Positions 34,840 through 42,972 of a DNA stretch of 64,000 nucleotides are shown here, piece after piece. This stretch comes from [Clostridium] polysaccharolyticum (GTDB lineage Bacteria; Bacillota; Clostridia; Lachnospirales; Lachnospiraceae). The stretch lies in contig NZ_FOHN01000003.1 in NCBI RefSeq assembly GCF_900111595.1, positions 62,001-126,000 on the forward strand, written 5' to 3'. Each line of letters opens with the position of its first letter. Positions within the stretch are counted from its first letter, which is position 1. The position numbers and the translations under genes were made by a program. The notes beneath the pieces are model-generated. The model was not told the DNA's origin and ran no database searches. It saw only the letters and a program-made list of their open reading frames with translations.

Positions 34840-35619
34840 ATGAAAAAGAGTAAAAAGTTTATAATTGGAATCGTTATGATGGCCGTTGTTTTTGGAATTG
34901 TTCTTGTCGGAATCTTTTATACGCCATATGATCCGAACAAAATGAATGGGAGTATGAAAAATATGCCTCCAAGTTTAAAACACTGGTTTGGAACGGATAA
35001 TTTTGGACGTGATATTTTAAGCCGGGTTATGGATGGAAGTAAAACTACTTTTTTAATTGCTGTTTTTACAGTAGTATCAGGTGGTGCAATAGGTAGTATA
35101 ATAGGCGCATTAACAGGTTACTTTGGTGGGATATTTGATACTATTGTGATGCGGTTAAATGATGTTTTGCTGTCTTTTCCGTATATTTTATTAGGACTTG
35201 TGGTAATTAGTTTTCTCGGAATTGGAAAATACAACATTGTCATTGCAATGGGAATTTTATTTATTCCAAGCTTTGCACGTGTAATACGTAGTGAATATGT
35301 AACCCAGAAGGAACAGGATTATGTGAAAAATGCAAGGTTAATGGGCGCTAGCCATATACGTATTATTTTTGTGCATATTTTACCCAATACATTGCCAATT
35401 TTATTATCCTCTGTAACGATTGGGTTTAACAATGCCGTTTTAACAGAAGCTGCACTTAGTTTCTTAGGATTAGGTGTACAGCCTCCTGATGCCAGTTTAG
35501 GGCGAATGCTGGCAGAGGCACAGGCATATTTAATGAATGCACCTTGGTATGCTTTAGCTCCAGGTGGCATGATTATTCTGACGGTATTAGCCTTTAGTCT
35601 GATAAATGAAAGGGAGTGA
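34840..35619 (+). CDS. Peptide ABC transporter permease DppC-type
   Basis: The 259-residue second permease has the DppC signature WFGTDNFGRDILSRV after the first helix, the EAA loop YVKNARLMGASHIRIIFVHILPN, and the LSFLGLGVQPPDASLGRMLAEA block. It forms the membrane channel with the preceding DppB-type protein. It is slightly shorter than typical DppC proteins (280-300) because the C-terminal end stops soon after the last helix. The ATPase gene follows after five bases. Confidence 0.9.
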   Translation: MKKSKKFIIGIVMMAVVFGIVLVGIFYTPYDPNKMNGSMKNMPPSLKHWFGTDNFGRDILSRVMDGSKTTFLIAVFTVVSGGAIGSIIGALTGYFGGIFDTIVMRLNDVLLSFPYILLGLVVISFLGIGKYNIVIAMGILFIPSFARVIRSEYVTQKEQDYVKNARLMGASHIRIIFVHILPNTLPILLSSVTIGFNNAVLTEAALSFLGLGVQPPDASLGRMLAEAQAYLMNAPWYALAPGGMIILTVLAFSLINERE

Positions 35620-35624
35620 GACAG

Positions 35625-37211
35625 ATGAAGGAATTACTGAAGGCAGAACATTTGCAGATTGCATTTGAACAGCAAGATGGCTTGAAGAATGTAGTAGAAG
35701 ATGTTTCATTTTCTGTGAATCAAGGGGAGGCAGTTGGAATCGTAGGTGAAAGTGGTTCTGGAAAATCCATGACCTCACTTGCCATAATGAGACTGCTGGC
35801 AAAAGATGCAAAAGTTATAGGAGGGAGCATCTGGTTTAATGGAAATGACATGCTTTCCCTGCCACAAAGTGAGTTAGAACAAATACGTGGAAAAGATATG
35901 GCGATGGTATTTCAAGAGCCTATGACCTCGTTAAATCCTGTACTTACCATCGGAACACAGCTGGAAGAAGTATTTCTGCTTCACAAAGAAGAAAAAGGTA
36001 AGCCGACAAAGCAGCAGAAAGAACAGATTGTAACAATGCTTGAACAGGTGGGGCTGAAAAATAGAGAAGATATATTAAAATGCTATCCTCACCAGCTTTC
36101 GGGAGGCATGCGCCAGCGAGTTATGATTGCTATGGCAATGCTTTTAAAGCCTAAGCTTTTAATTGCAGATGAACCAACAACAGCACTAGATGTAACCATT
36201 CAGATGCAGATTTTAGATTTGCTGAAGATGCTGAATCAGGAATATGGAACAGCTATTTTACTTATTTCACATGATTTGGGAATTATAAAAAAATACTGTT
36301 CCAGAGCAATTGTAATGTGTGAGGGAAAAATAGTAGAGGAAAATACAGTCCATAACCTGTTTTATCATCCACAGGAGGACTATACCAAAAAACTGCTGGA
36401 GGCAGTTCCTGATATAAAAATTAAAAACCAGTTTTTGCAAAGTTTTGATAAAGTAGAAATCCAATCCATATCTCCAAAGATTTTACAGGTTAAAAATCTG
36501 TTTGTGAGTTATGTGAATAAAAAGGGCTTGTTCGGGAAAAAACAAACTAAGGAAATTGTAAAAAATGCTTCCTTTCATATATTGCAAGGTGAAATTGTAG
36601 GAATTGTAGGCGAAAGTGGTTCTGGAAAAACAACATTGGCAAAAGCGGTTACTGGTTTAGCCGAAAAGACTAGTGGAACAATTGAAATGAAAGAAGAAAG
36701 GCCTAGTATGGTATTTCAAGATCCCTATTCATCTTTAAATCCATCTAGAAAGGTTGGGTGGATTTTAGAGGAGCCTTTAAGGATAAAAGGTGGCAGAAAG
36801 AAAGCAGAAAGAGAAAAAATGGTTGAGGACATGCTTGTGCAGGTAGGGCTTCCTGTATCATATAAAGAAAGGTATATCTGGCAGTTAAGTGGAGGTCAGA
36901 GACAGCGGGTAAGTATTGCCTGTGCATTGATAACCAATGTAAAATTTATCGTATTAGATGAACCAGTTTCCGCTTTAGATGTGACCATTCAGGCACAGAT
37001 TATCAAACTGCTGTTAGCGTTACGGGAAAAATATGAGTTATCCTACTTATTTATCTCTCATGATTTGAACGTGGTTTACCAGTTCTGTGATCGGATTTAC
37101 ATTATGAACGAAGGAAAATTAATTGAAAATGGTACCAGGCAAGAAATATTTGAAACACCTAAAACTGAATATACGAAGAAACTATTAAATTCTATTTTAA
37201 GCGTAAATTAA
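35625..37211 (+). CDS. Fused DppD-DppF peptide transporter ATPase
   Basis: A single 528-residue chain holds both ATPase domains. Domain 1 has [10 protein letters not shown] (about 43), [15 protein letters not shown] and [12 protein letters not shown]. Domain 2 has [10 protein letters not shown], a shorter Q-loop region, [15 protein letters not shown] and [12 protein letters not shown]. Usually the two ATPases are separate genes of about 320 residues; here each half has lost part of its C-terminal region. The ATG follows AAGGGAG at a good distance. It completes the SBP-B-C-DF importer. Confidence 0.92.
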   Translation: MKELLKAEHLQIAFEQQDGLKNVVEDVSFSVNQGEAVGIVGESGSGKSMTSLAIMRLLAKDAKVIGGSIWFNGNDMLSLPQSELEQIRGKDMAMVFQEPMTSLNPVLTIGTQLEEVFLLHKEEKGKPTKQQKEQIVTMLEQVGLKNREDILKCYPHQLSGGMRQRVMIAMAMLLKPKLLIADEPTTALDVTIQMQILDLLKMLNQEYGTAILLISHDLGIIKKYCSRAIVMCEGKIVEENTVHNLFYHPQEDYTKKLLEAVPDIKIKNQFLQSFDKVEIQSISPKILQVKNLFVSYVNKKGLFGKKQTKEIVKNASFHILQGEIVGIVGESGSGKTTLAKAVTGLAEKTSGTIEMKEERPSMVFQDPYSSLNPSRKVGWILEEPLRIKGGRKKAEREKMVEDMLVQVGLPVSYKERYIWQLSGGQRQRVSIACALITNVKFIVLDEPVSALDVTIQAQIIKLLLALREKYELSYLFISHDLNVVYQFCDRIYIMNEGKLIENGTRQEIFETPKTEYTKKLLNSILSVN

Positions 37212-37253
37212 ATTGATAATGAACTAGCAAGTTTGAAGGATTGGAGGGGTTCA

Positions 37254-38456
37254 ATGGCTGAATTTCTTGTTCGTCATTTTATAAAGGATTATGAAAACAT
37301 AAAAAGTTCTAAAGTGAGAACTTCTTACGGATTGCTTGCCAGTGTGGCAGGAATCATTTGTAATCTGATTCTTTTTTTGGCAAAAATTGTAATTGGTATG
37401 GTTTTAAACAGTATTGCAGTAACAGCGGATGCGTTTAACAACTTATCAGATGCTACATCTAGCATTATCGGATTTGCTGGTACGAAACTTGCTAACAGGC
37501 CAGCAGATCAGGAACATCCTTTTGGTCATGGACGTTATGAATATGTTGCTGCTTTGGTAGTAGCATTTTTAGTGCTGGAAGTGGGACTGACTTGCATGAA
37601 AAGCTCTTTCTCAAAAATAATACATCCAGAAACTGTGGAATTCCAAGTGGTTCTTGTGATTATTTTAGGAATTTCCATATGGATAAAGGTCTGGTTAGGA
37701 TTATTTAACCGGAAGCTTGGCAATCGGATTAATTCTTCTATTATGAAAGCAACTTCAGCGGATGCATTTGGAGATGTGGGGATCACTAGTGCTACCATTG
37801 TTTCCGTTATTGTAGTGAAATTGACTGGAATAAATATAGATGGATATATTGGATTCGTGGTATCTATATTTGTATTATTATCAGGAGTTAATATTCTAAA
37901 AGACACCATACAGCCTTTATTAGGAGTTGCGATTTCTAGAGAGGACTATGAACGTATTACCCAATTTGTTGAAGAATATGATCTGATTGCTGGAACTCAT
38001 GATCTGATTCTGCATAATTATGGTCCATCTAATTTAATGGCTACCATTCATGCGGAAGTTCCTCATACGCTTCCTATGGAGCAGGTTCATGATGTAATTG
38101 ATAAAATTGAAAGAGATGCAAAAGAAAAATTAGGGATTCTGCTTGTCATTCATATGGATCCAGTTGCAATAAATGATGAGGAAGCAAAAGAAGCAAAACA
38201 AATGGTATTGGAAGAATTGGGTAAGCTAGATGAAGATGCAACCATTCATGATTTTCGCATGGTAAAAGGAGAAGAAGAGTCTAAGTTAATTTTTGATCTG
38301 GTGGTATCCCACTATTATAAGGGAGCACAAGAGGAGGAGTTTGTTAGACTGCTTAAGGAGAAGGTTAAGGAAGCAAATCAACATTTTACTTGTCTGATTA
38401 CTTTAGAACACAGCTATGTGGAGGGGGCAAAGCGAGGCGATAAGAAAAAGAAGTAG
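37254..38456 (+). CDS. Cation diffusion facilitator metal efflux protein
   Basis: The 400-residue CDF-family membrane exporter for Zn(II), Mn(II), Fe(II) or similar ions has about six helices. Metal-site motifs AVTADAFNNLSD (helix 2) and ATSADAFGDVG (helix 5) are visible, with DQEHPFGHGRYEY between them. A cytoplasmic C-terminal domain follows (HDLILHNYGPSNLMATIHAEV). The C-terminal part is longer than in minimal CDFs. The ATG after GGAGGGG is chosen. Overlap with transporter genes is absent, so regulation may be separate. Confidence 0.9.
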   Translation: MAEFLVRHFIKDYENIKSSKVRTSYGLLASVAGIICNLILFLAKIVIGMVLNSIAVTADAFNNLSDATSSIIGFAGTKLANRPADQEHPFGHGRYEYVAALVVAFLVLEVGLTCMKSSFSKIIHPETVEFQVVLVIILGISIWIKVWLGLFNRKLGNRINSSIMKATSADAFGDVGITSATIVSVIVVKLTGINIDGYIGFVVSIFVLLSGVNILKDTIQPLLGVAISREDYERITQFVEEYDLIAGTHDLILHNYGPSNLMATIHAEVPHTLPMEQVHDVIDKIERDAKEKLGILLVIHMDPVAINDEEAKEAKQMVLEELGKLDEDATIHDFRMVKGEEESKLIFDLVVSHYYKGAQEEEFVRLLKEKVKEANQHFTCLITLEHSYVEGAKRGDKKKK

Positions 38457-38473
38457 AAGAAAAGGAGCAGATT

Positions 38474-39280
38474 ATGATTATAGATTTTCATACACACATT
38501 TTCCCAGACACCATTGCGAAGAAAACTATATCAAAACTAGGTTCCATGATTGCTCAGCATCCCTATACCGATGCAACTGCAGATGGCTTGTTGCGTTCTA
38601 TGAAGGAGGCAGGAGTTGATTATTCTGTAGTACTTCCAGTAGTAACGAGACCAGCACAGTTTCAGACGGTAAATGCTTTTGCAGCAGAAGTGACCAAGAG
38701 AAAAGGAATTATTTCATTTGGCGGGCTGCATCCTAAGACAGCGGATTACAAAGCAGAACTTGACTATATTGCAGAACTTGGACTAAAAGGTATCAAACTG
38801 CATCCGGATTTTCAAGATACCTTTATTGATGAATGCTGTTATATTGATTTAATTACGTATGCATTAGAAAAGAAATTGATTGTTTCCATTCATGCTGGAA
38901 AAGATGAGGGGCTTCCAGAAGTGGTCCATTGTCCTCCAAAAAGAGCTTTGATTATGATACAAGAAGTTCAGAAGAGGGCCTCAACAGATAAGCTTATTTT
39001 GGCTCATACAGGCGGATTTGCCATGTGGGATGCAGTAGAAAAATATCTTGCTGGGCAAAACCTGTATATGGATATAAGCTTTTCCAGAAAAGAGATTTCT
39101 AAGGAACAAATGGTGCGTATTATTCAAAATCATGGTGCTGACCGTATTTTATTTGGTTCAGATTCTCCATGGGATGGTCAGAAGGAAACACTTGAATATG
39201 TCAGGTCATTAGGTATTACCGAAGAAGAGAAGAAATGCATTTTAGGTGAAAATGCAAAAACACTGTTAGATTTATCTTAA
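38474..39280 (+). CDS. Amidohydrolase-family metal-dependent hydrolase
   Basis: The 268-residue TIM-barrel protein of the amidohydrolase_2 (PF04909) type opens with DFHTHIFPD, giving the HxH metal motif. GIKLHPDF, SIHAGKDE and a late LFGSDSPWDGQ with the catalytic Asp follow. Relatives act as decarboxylases or hydrolases on ring or lactone substrates. It starts 17 bases after the CDF gene with AAAAGGAG, so it is probably co-transcribed. The physiological substrate is unknown. Confidence 0.85.
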   Translation: MIIDFHTHIFPDTIAKKTISKLGSMIAQHPYTDATADGLLRSMKEAGVDYSVVLPVVTRPAQFQTVNAFAAEVTKRKGIISFGGLHPKTADYKAELDYIAELGLKGIKLHPDFQDTFIDECCYIDLITYALEKKLIVSIHAGKDEGLPEVVHCPPKRALIMIQEVQKRASTDKLILAHTGGFAMWDAVEKYLAGQNLYMDISFSRKEISKEQMVRIIQNHGADRILFGSDSPWDGQKETLEYVRSLGITEEEKKCILGENAKTLLDLS

Positions 39281-39300
39281 AAAACGTCCAGAAAGATACA

Positions 39301-39350
39301 AATTGGTGTCTTAGGCAAATATTTTTTGATTTTCTTAGACATCAATTTTT
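39301..39350 (+). terminator. Terminator after the amidohydrolase gene
   Basis: ATTGGTGTCTTAG pairs with CTTAGACATCAAT, followed by TTTTT. The loop is long (about 20 bases). Confidence 0.65.
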
Positions 39351-39421
39351 CTGTAAAGCCGTGATTTTAAAGAGTTTTATAAGGTTGTAAAGAAAAAAAT
39401 AAAAAAAGTTTAAAAAAGCAC

Positions 39422-39450
39422 TTGCAATTTGTTTTAGGATGGGCTATAAT
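39422..39450 (+). promoter_or_regulatory. Promoter of tRNA-Gln
   Basis: TTGCAA and TATAAT with a 17-bp spacer lie 47 bases upstream of the tRNA. Confidence 0.75.
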
Positions 39451-39497
39451 AACATTCGTCAGTTGCGAGGCAACAGCAAATAAGGAAAACATAATAA

Positions 39498-39569
39498 TGG
39501 GCTATCGCCAAACGGTAAGGCACTGGATTCTGATTCCAGCATGTGAAGGTTCGAATCCTTCTAGCCCAG
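39498..39569 (+). tRNA. tRNA-Gln (anticodon CUG)
   Basis: A cloverleaf can be drawn. The acceptor stem is TGGGCTA/TAGCCCA with discriminator G, there is a short D arm, and the anticodon stem is CTGGA/TCCAG around loop TTCTGAT (anticodon CTG). The T arm is GAAGG-TTCGAAT-CCTTC. No CCA is encoded. The CUG anticodon reads CAG codons; a UUG tRNA must be encoded elsewhere. Confidence 0.93.
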
Positions 39570-39574
39570 CTCTT

Positions 39575-39605
39575 AACCATCACAGGTATTTGTGATGGTT
39601 TTTTT
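39575..39605 (+). terminator. Rho-independent terminator after tRNA-Gln
   Basis: AACCATCACA pairs perfectly with TGTGATGGTT, followed by TTTTT. Confidence 0.92.
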
Positions 39606-39819
39606 ATGTGTACGCCTTGCAGTGCACATTTCTAATAGGTGAAAGTTCCTAACCTGCTCTAGCAGAGAGAAGGATACGGCCAATGACAAGTAGGAGTATC
39701 AGCAGTAGTTGACCGTTTTTTTCAACAGGTGGTTATACTATGCATAATTTGTCTTAATCTTTTCATACATTTAAAAATGGAAAGAAAAGTATTAATTTAA
39801 AGTTTGTTCACATAATGCT
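39606..39819 (+). other. Non-coding stretch, possible group II intron fragment
   Basis: No gene is seen. The segment around 39637-39712 contains GGTGAAAGTTCC and, further on, GGATACGGCCAATGACAAG, resembling the start of domain I of bacterial group II introns. No maturase or domain V hairpin was found, so at most it is a remnant beside the tRNA. This is recognition by eye only. Confidence 0.3.
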
Positions 39820-39848
39820 TGAAAAACATGGTTTTTAGGTATATTATC
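39820..39848 (+). promoter_or_regulatory. Promoter of the DUF6465-type gene
   Basis: TTGAAA (39820-39825) and TATTAT (39843-39848) with a 17-bp spacer precede the AAGGAGGAG ribosome site of the next gene. Confidence 0.6.
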
Positions 39849-39893
39849 TATTTAGGTACAATGTGTATCGCTTTATAAGGAGGAGATGATAAT

Positions 39894-40466
39894 ATGGATA
39901 AGGATTCAAAATTAACAGCTATTACTAAAGGTAAGGCACCAGAAGCTTTGAAAAAGGCTGAAGAAGAGAAAGTATCAGTCCAAAAGGTTGAGACAGTTAA
40001 GGCAGAAGCAGAAACAAGTGTGAAAGAGGAAGACAAACCTGCTGCATCAAAGCCAGAAGAAAAGCAAGAAGTTAAAAAAGAGGATGCAGTTATCGATAAA
40101 AAAGCAGTTGAGGAAACCAAAGAAGATCTTAAAAAGACGACTCCAAAAAAGAAAGCAGAAAAGACAGCAAAGACAGCTGCTAAGAAGAAAGAGACCGTGA
40201 AAAAACCGGCAGTTAAAAAAGAGACAGCAAAGAAAGAAACTGTAAAAAAAGAAGCAGCAAGTAAAATTAAAGTTTCTACATACATACAATACCTTGGAAA
40301 AGAAGTTGAAGAGAGCCAGTTAATTGAGAAAATAAAAGAAAACTGGGTTGAACAGGGTAACGAAGCAAAATCAATTAAAAATTTAGAGCTATATGTAAAG
40401 CCAGAAGAAGGAGCTGTTTACTATGTTGTAAATGGAATACCGGATTCCGGAAAAATTGATTTTTAA
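39894..40466 (+). CDS. Lys/Ala-rich protein with C-terminal DUF6465-like domain
   Basis: The 190-residue protein has two parts. Residues 1-125 are a low-complexity, highly charged segment rich in K, A, E and T, with KKETVKK-type repeats like histone-H1-like or bacterial disordered tails. Residues 126-190 form a compact domain (STYIQYLGKEVEESQLIEKIKENW ending in YYVVNGIPDSGKIDF), which I associate with the DUF6465 family of Clostridia. Function is unknown; the basic tail could bind nucleic acid. The strong ribosome site AAGGAGGAG suggests high expression. Confidence 0.75.
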   Translation: MDKDSKLTAITKGKAPEALKKAEEEKVSVQKVETVKAEAETSVKEEDKPAASKPEEKQEVKKEDAVIDKKAVEETKEDLKKTTPKKKAEKTAKTAAKKKETVKKPAVKKETAKKETVKKEAASKIKVSTYIQYLGKEVEESQLIEKIKENWVEQGNEAKSIKNLELYVKPEEGAVYYVVNGIPDSGKIDF

Positions 40467-40486
40467 TAAAGGAAAGAGTAAAAAGG

Positions 40487-40516
40487 AAGAAGCTGAGAAT
40501 GCAGCTTCTTTTTTGA
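40487..40516 (+). terminator. Rho-independent terminator
   Basis: AAGAAGCTG pairs with CAGCTTCTT, followed by TTTT, ending the DUF6465-type gene. Confidence 0.85.
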
Positions 40517-40588
40517 TTGTTAGGGCATGGCCCTGTTTCTCATTGTGGAGTTTTTCCCAACGGAAAAATGGAACTTTGAGAAACGAAT

Positions 40589-40614
40589 AAACCACCGGCT
40601 TAGCCAGTGGTTTT
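40589..40614. terminator. Bidirectional terminator between convergent genes
   Basis: AAACCACCGGC and GCCAGTGGTTT form a stem with A-rich and T-rich flanks on both strands. It can end the plus-strand gene and the convergent minus-strand ABC operon. Confidence 0.75.
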
Positions 40615-40634
40615 GATTTACGGGTGGTACTGAT

Positions 40635-41435
40635 TTAGTCTAAGTTTAATTTCCTTGTAAAGATGAAGTGGGTTATAAACATGAATAGAGCGGACAATAA
40701 AAGCAAAATGAGGCAGAATACAGTGTTAATAGGTGTGATAAACTTGATTACGGTAGAGTCGGACATATATGCAAACTCGTTAAAAAATACACTTGCTATG
40801 GAACTGAAAATCTGCAATAGTATGCTAAGCCCAAAAAAGGAGAGCAGTGAGCCAACTATTTTGTGACGATTTATTAGCTGGCCTAGTGCAATGGATACAA
40901 AGTATAAACAAAGCGAAAATATAGAACCCACTATGGCAGTAAATATTAAGTTTACAATAAGCTTTATAATCGCTGATAGGTTTATTAACTTGCTGCTCAG
41001 ATGAAGTGCAGCTGCAATATCATGACGGTATTCAATTAGATTCGTTGGAATATCCAGCATTATAGTAGCACAAACAATCAATACTACATAGGAACATATT
41101 AAAGTAATGACTCCTGTCAAAAGTTTTGATAAGAGCAGATCTGATTTCTTGACAGGTAATGTGTGTGTCAGATAACCAGTATCTGTTACCATGCTTTTAT
41201 AAAAGTTCACAACTATGATACCTTGAATCATAAGGTTATAACCGATAATTGAGATTACATAAGTTATAAGTAAAAGCACAATTAGTGTGTTGATTAGAGT
41301 GCCTTTTGCAACAAATCCAGTTTTGACATTGAAAAGAAGCGTTCCAAAACAGGAATATACAAAGATAAAAATGCTTAAAGGAATAAAGTATTTAAAAATT
41401 GCCTTAAAATCGTATTTCATTAATTTTCCTAACAT
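40635..41435 (-). CDS. ABC-2 type transporter permease
   Basis: The 266-residue membrane protein has about six helices, starting after a short cytoplasmic helix (MLGKLMKYDFKAIFKYF). A polar loop (THTLPVKKSDLLLSKLLTGV) is typical of ABC-2 permeases in bacitracin or YtrB-type exporters. It overlaps the ATPase gene by 7 bases. With the GntR regulator it resembles ytrAB-type operons, which respond to cell-wall stress and to lipid II-targeting antibiotics; the substrate here is unknown. Confidence 0.83.
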   Translation of the reverse strand: MLGKLMKYDFKAIFKYFIPLSIFIFVYSCFGTLLFNVKTGFVAKGTLINTLIVLLLITYVISIIGYNLMIQGIIVVNFYKSMVTDTGYLTHTLPVKKSDLLLSKLLTGVITLICSYVVLIVCATIMLDIPTNLIEYRHDIAAALHLSSKLINLSAIIKLIVNLIFTAIVGSIFSLCLYFVSIALGQLINRHKIVGSLLSFFGLSILLQIFSSIASVFFNEFAYMSDSTVIKFITPINTVFCLILLLLSALFMFITHFIFTRKLNLD

Positions 41436-42127
41436 CTGAACACCTCCCTGAATAATGAATCAACAGATTTTCCTTCTTTCATTCGAATATCATCAACAGA
41501 TGAATGAACCATGACACAGCCGTTTTTTAAAAAAATAACTTCGTCCAATACATTTTCTATGTCAGCTATTAAATGTGTTGAAATAAGTACAGTACCATTC
41601 TCGTTATAATTGGAGAGAATCGTTTCTAATATATAATCACGGGAAGCGGGATCAACGCCTCCGATAGGTTCATCTAAACAGTAAAGATCAGCTTGGCGGC
41701 TCATAACAAGAATAAGCTGTACTTTTTCTTTGTTTCCCTTCGATAATGTTTTAAGTCTGGAGGAGGGATCTAAGTTTAATCGTTTCAACATGTCATGAGC
41801 TTTATTTAAATCGAAATCGGAATAGAAGTCAGAAAAATAATTTAAACAGTCGCTGATTCGCATCCAATTGTTTAAATAAGTACGGTCGGGTAAATAGGAT
41901 ATCATGCTTTTGGTTTCTAATCCAGGTTTGTATCCGCCTATTTTGATTGTACCTGAAGTTGGAACAAGAAGGTTATTGATTAGTTTGATTAAAGTAGTTT
42001 TGCCACTGCCATTAGGCCCAAGCAGACCAATAATTTTTCCACGTTCCAGTGTTAAATTAACATCTTGAAGTCCAGTGCAGGCTGTATACAGCTTTTTTAA
42101 ATTTTTACATTCAAGAATTGGTTCCAT
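41429..42127 (-). CDS. ABC transporter ATP-binding protein
   Basis: The protein has about 232 residues from the ATG placed after GAAGGAGATG. It has Walker A GPNGSGKTTL near residue 36, the signature LSKGNKEKVQLIL (a variant of LSGGQ as in YtrB and related exporters), Walker B LYCLDEPIGG, and an H-loop LISTHL. The partner permease follows directly, the regulator precedes. The substituted signature (SKGN) is characteristic of this exporter subgroup. Confidence 0.9.
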   Translation of the reverse strand: MEPILECKNLKKLYTACTGLQDVNLTLERGKIIGLLGPNGSGKTTLIKLINNLLVPTSGTIKIGGYKPGLETKSMISYLPDRTYLNNWMRISDCLNYFSDFYSDFDLNKAHDMLKRLNLDPSSRLKTLSKGNKEKVQLILVMSRQADLYCLDEPIGGVDPASRDYILETILSNYNENGTVLISTHLIADIENVLDEVIFLKNGCVMVHSSVDDIRMKEGKSVDSLFREVFRC

Positions 42128-42153
42128 TTTGATCATCTCCTTCAATTAATGTT

Positions 42154-42519
42154 TTATTCGTTATTGGATATTTCTTCTAGAATTTCGATGGTCTCTTTTT
42201 GAGAAAAACCTAATTTCTGCATGTTTGTCAGAAATTTTTGAATCTCATCCTTTGCAATATCCTGTTTTAATTTCTGAATCATTGCCTCATCCTCCGATAT
42301 AAATTTTCCATTTGTCCGGTTGGTTGCTATCAGGTTATCACGCTCAAGTTCAGTAAGTGCTTTTTGCATTGTATTGGGATTGACAGAAGCTTCTGTTGCA
42401 AGTTCTCTGACAGAGGGCAGCCTGTCACCAGGTTTGTATACTCCTGAAATGATTCTGTATTTTATTACATCAATAATCTGCAGATAGATTGGCCTATCAG
42501 TAGTAAGCGTCCATGCCAT
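42154..42519 (-). CDS. GntR-family transcriptional regulator (YtrA-type)
   Basis: The 121-residue protein has an N-terminal winged HTH (RPIYLQIIDVIKYRI, GDRLPSVRELATEASVNPNTMQKALTELERDNLI) and only a short C-terminal helical tail, the hallmark of the YtrA subfamily that lacks a large effector domain. It probably represses its own operon through the perfect palindrome found upstream. It precedes the ATPase and permease genes on the minus strand. Confidence 0.9.
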   Translation of the reverse strand: MAWTLTTDRPIYLQIIDVIKYRIISGVYKPGDRLPSVRELATEASVNPNTMQKALTELERDNLIATNRTNGKFISEDEAMIQKLKQDIAKDEIQKFLTNMQKLGFSQKETIEILEEISNNE

Positions 42520-42557
42520 GTAAAATCCTCCTTTCTAATCTGTTGTGTTATAGTATT

Positions 42558-42581
42558 ATTGTATTAAGTGATTAATACAAT
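42558..42581. promoter_or_regulatory. Palindromic operator of the GntR-ABC operon
   Basis: ATTGTATTAA and TTAATACAAT form a perfect 10-bp inverted repeat with a GTGA spacer, about 40 bases before the regulator start codon. YtrA-type regulators bind such long palindromes. A further half site (AATAATACAAT) lies just beside it. Confidence 0.75.
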
Positions 42582-42840
42582 GTTACAATAATACAATCCA
42601 TTTGTCAATACAAGATATTTGCAATTTTGCAAAATAGAAAAAAGTGCAAAGCCAAAATTACAAAATCCTCCTCCATAAGAAAGATATTTCATAAAAATAC
42701 CATTGAAAAAATAATAAAAATGTACCAAAAAAAGTACAATTGTTTCGTATATATATATAAAGTAGAAAAAATGCTTGAAAGCATTATAAATTCTGGGTTT
42801 TAGTTAATGTGGCATTATTTATGGTAACCCTGTGGAAATC
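42582..42840 (+). other. AT-rich intergenic stretch between divergent units
   Basis: No gene was found. It includes a short palindrome ATGCTT/AAGCAT at 42770-42783 and long A and AT runs. It separates the GntR operon from the pyruvate oxidoreductase promoter. Confidence 0.5.
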
Positions 42841-42869
42841 TTTACATTTCAAATATAAAGTGATAGAAT
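42841..42869 (+). promoter_or_regulatory. Likely promoter of the pyruvate oxidoreductase gene
   Basis: TTTACA and TAGAAT with a 17-bp spacer lie about 105 bases upstream of the start codon. The leader between them ends in AAAGGAGG. Confidence 0.5.
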
Positions 42870-42972
42870 AGGCCTTAACGTAAGGGCTAATTGGAGAAAT
42901 GTAGCGCGCAGGTTTTCCAAAGGTCATGCTTATGTTATTGTTACTGTTATAAATTAAAGGAGGATAATTACA

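Noticed and set aside
39848-40285. Minus-strand open frames over the Lys/Ala-rich gene
   Set aside because: They are the complement of low-complexity AAG/GCA-rich codons and carry no ribosome site; the plus-strand gene has a strong one and a folded C-terminal domain.
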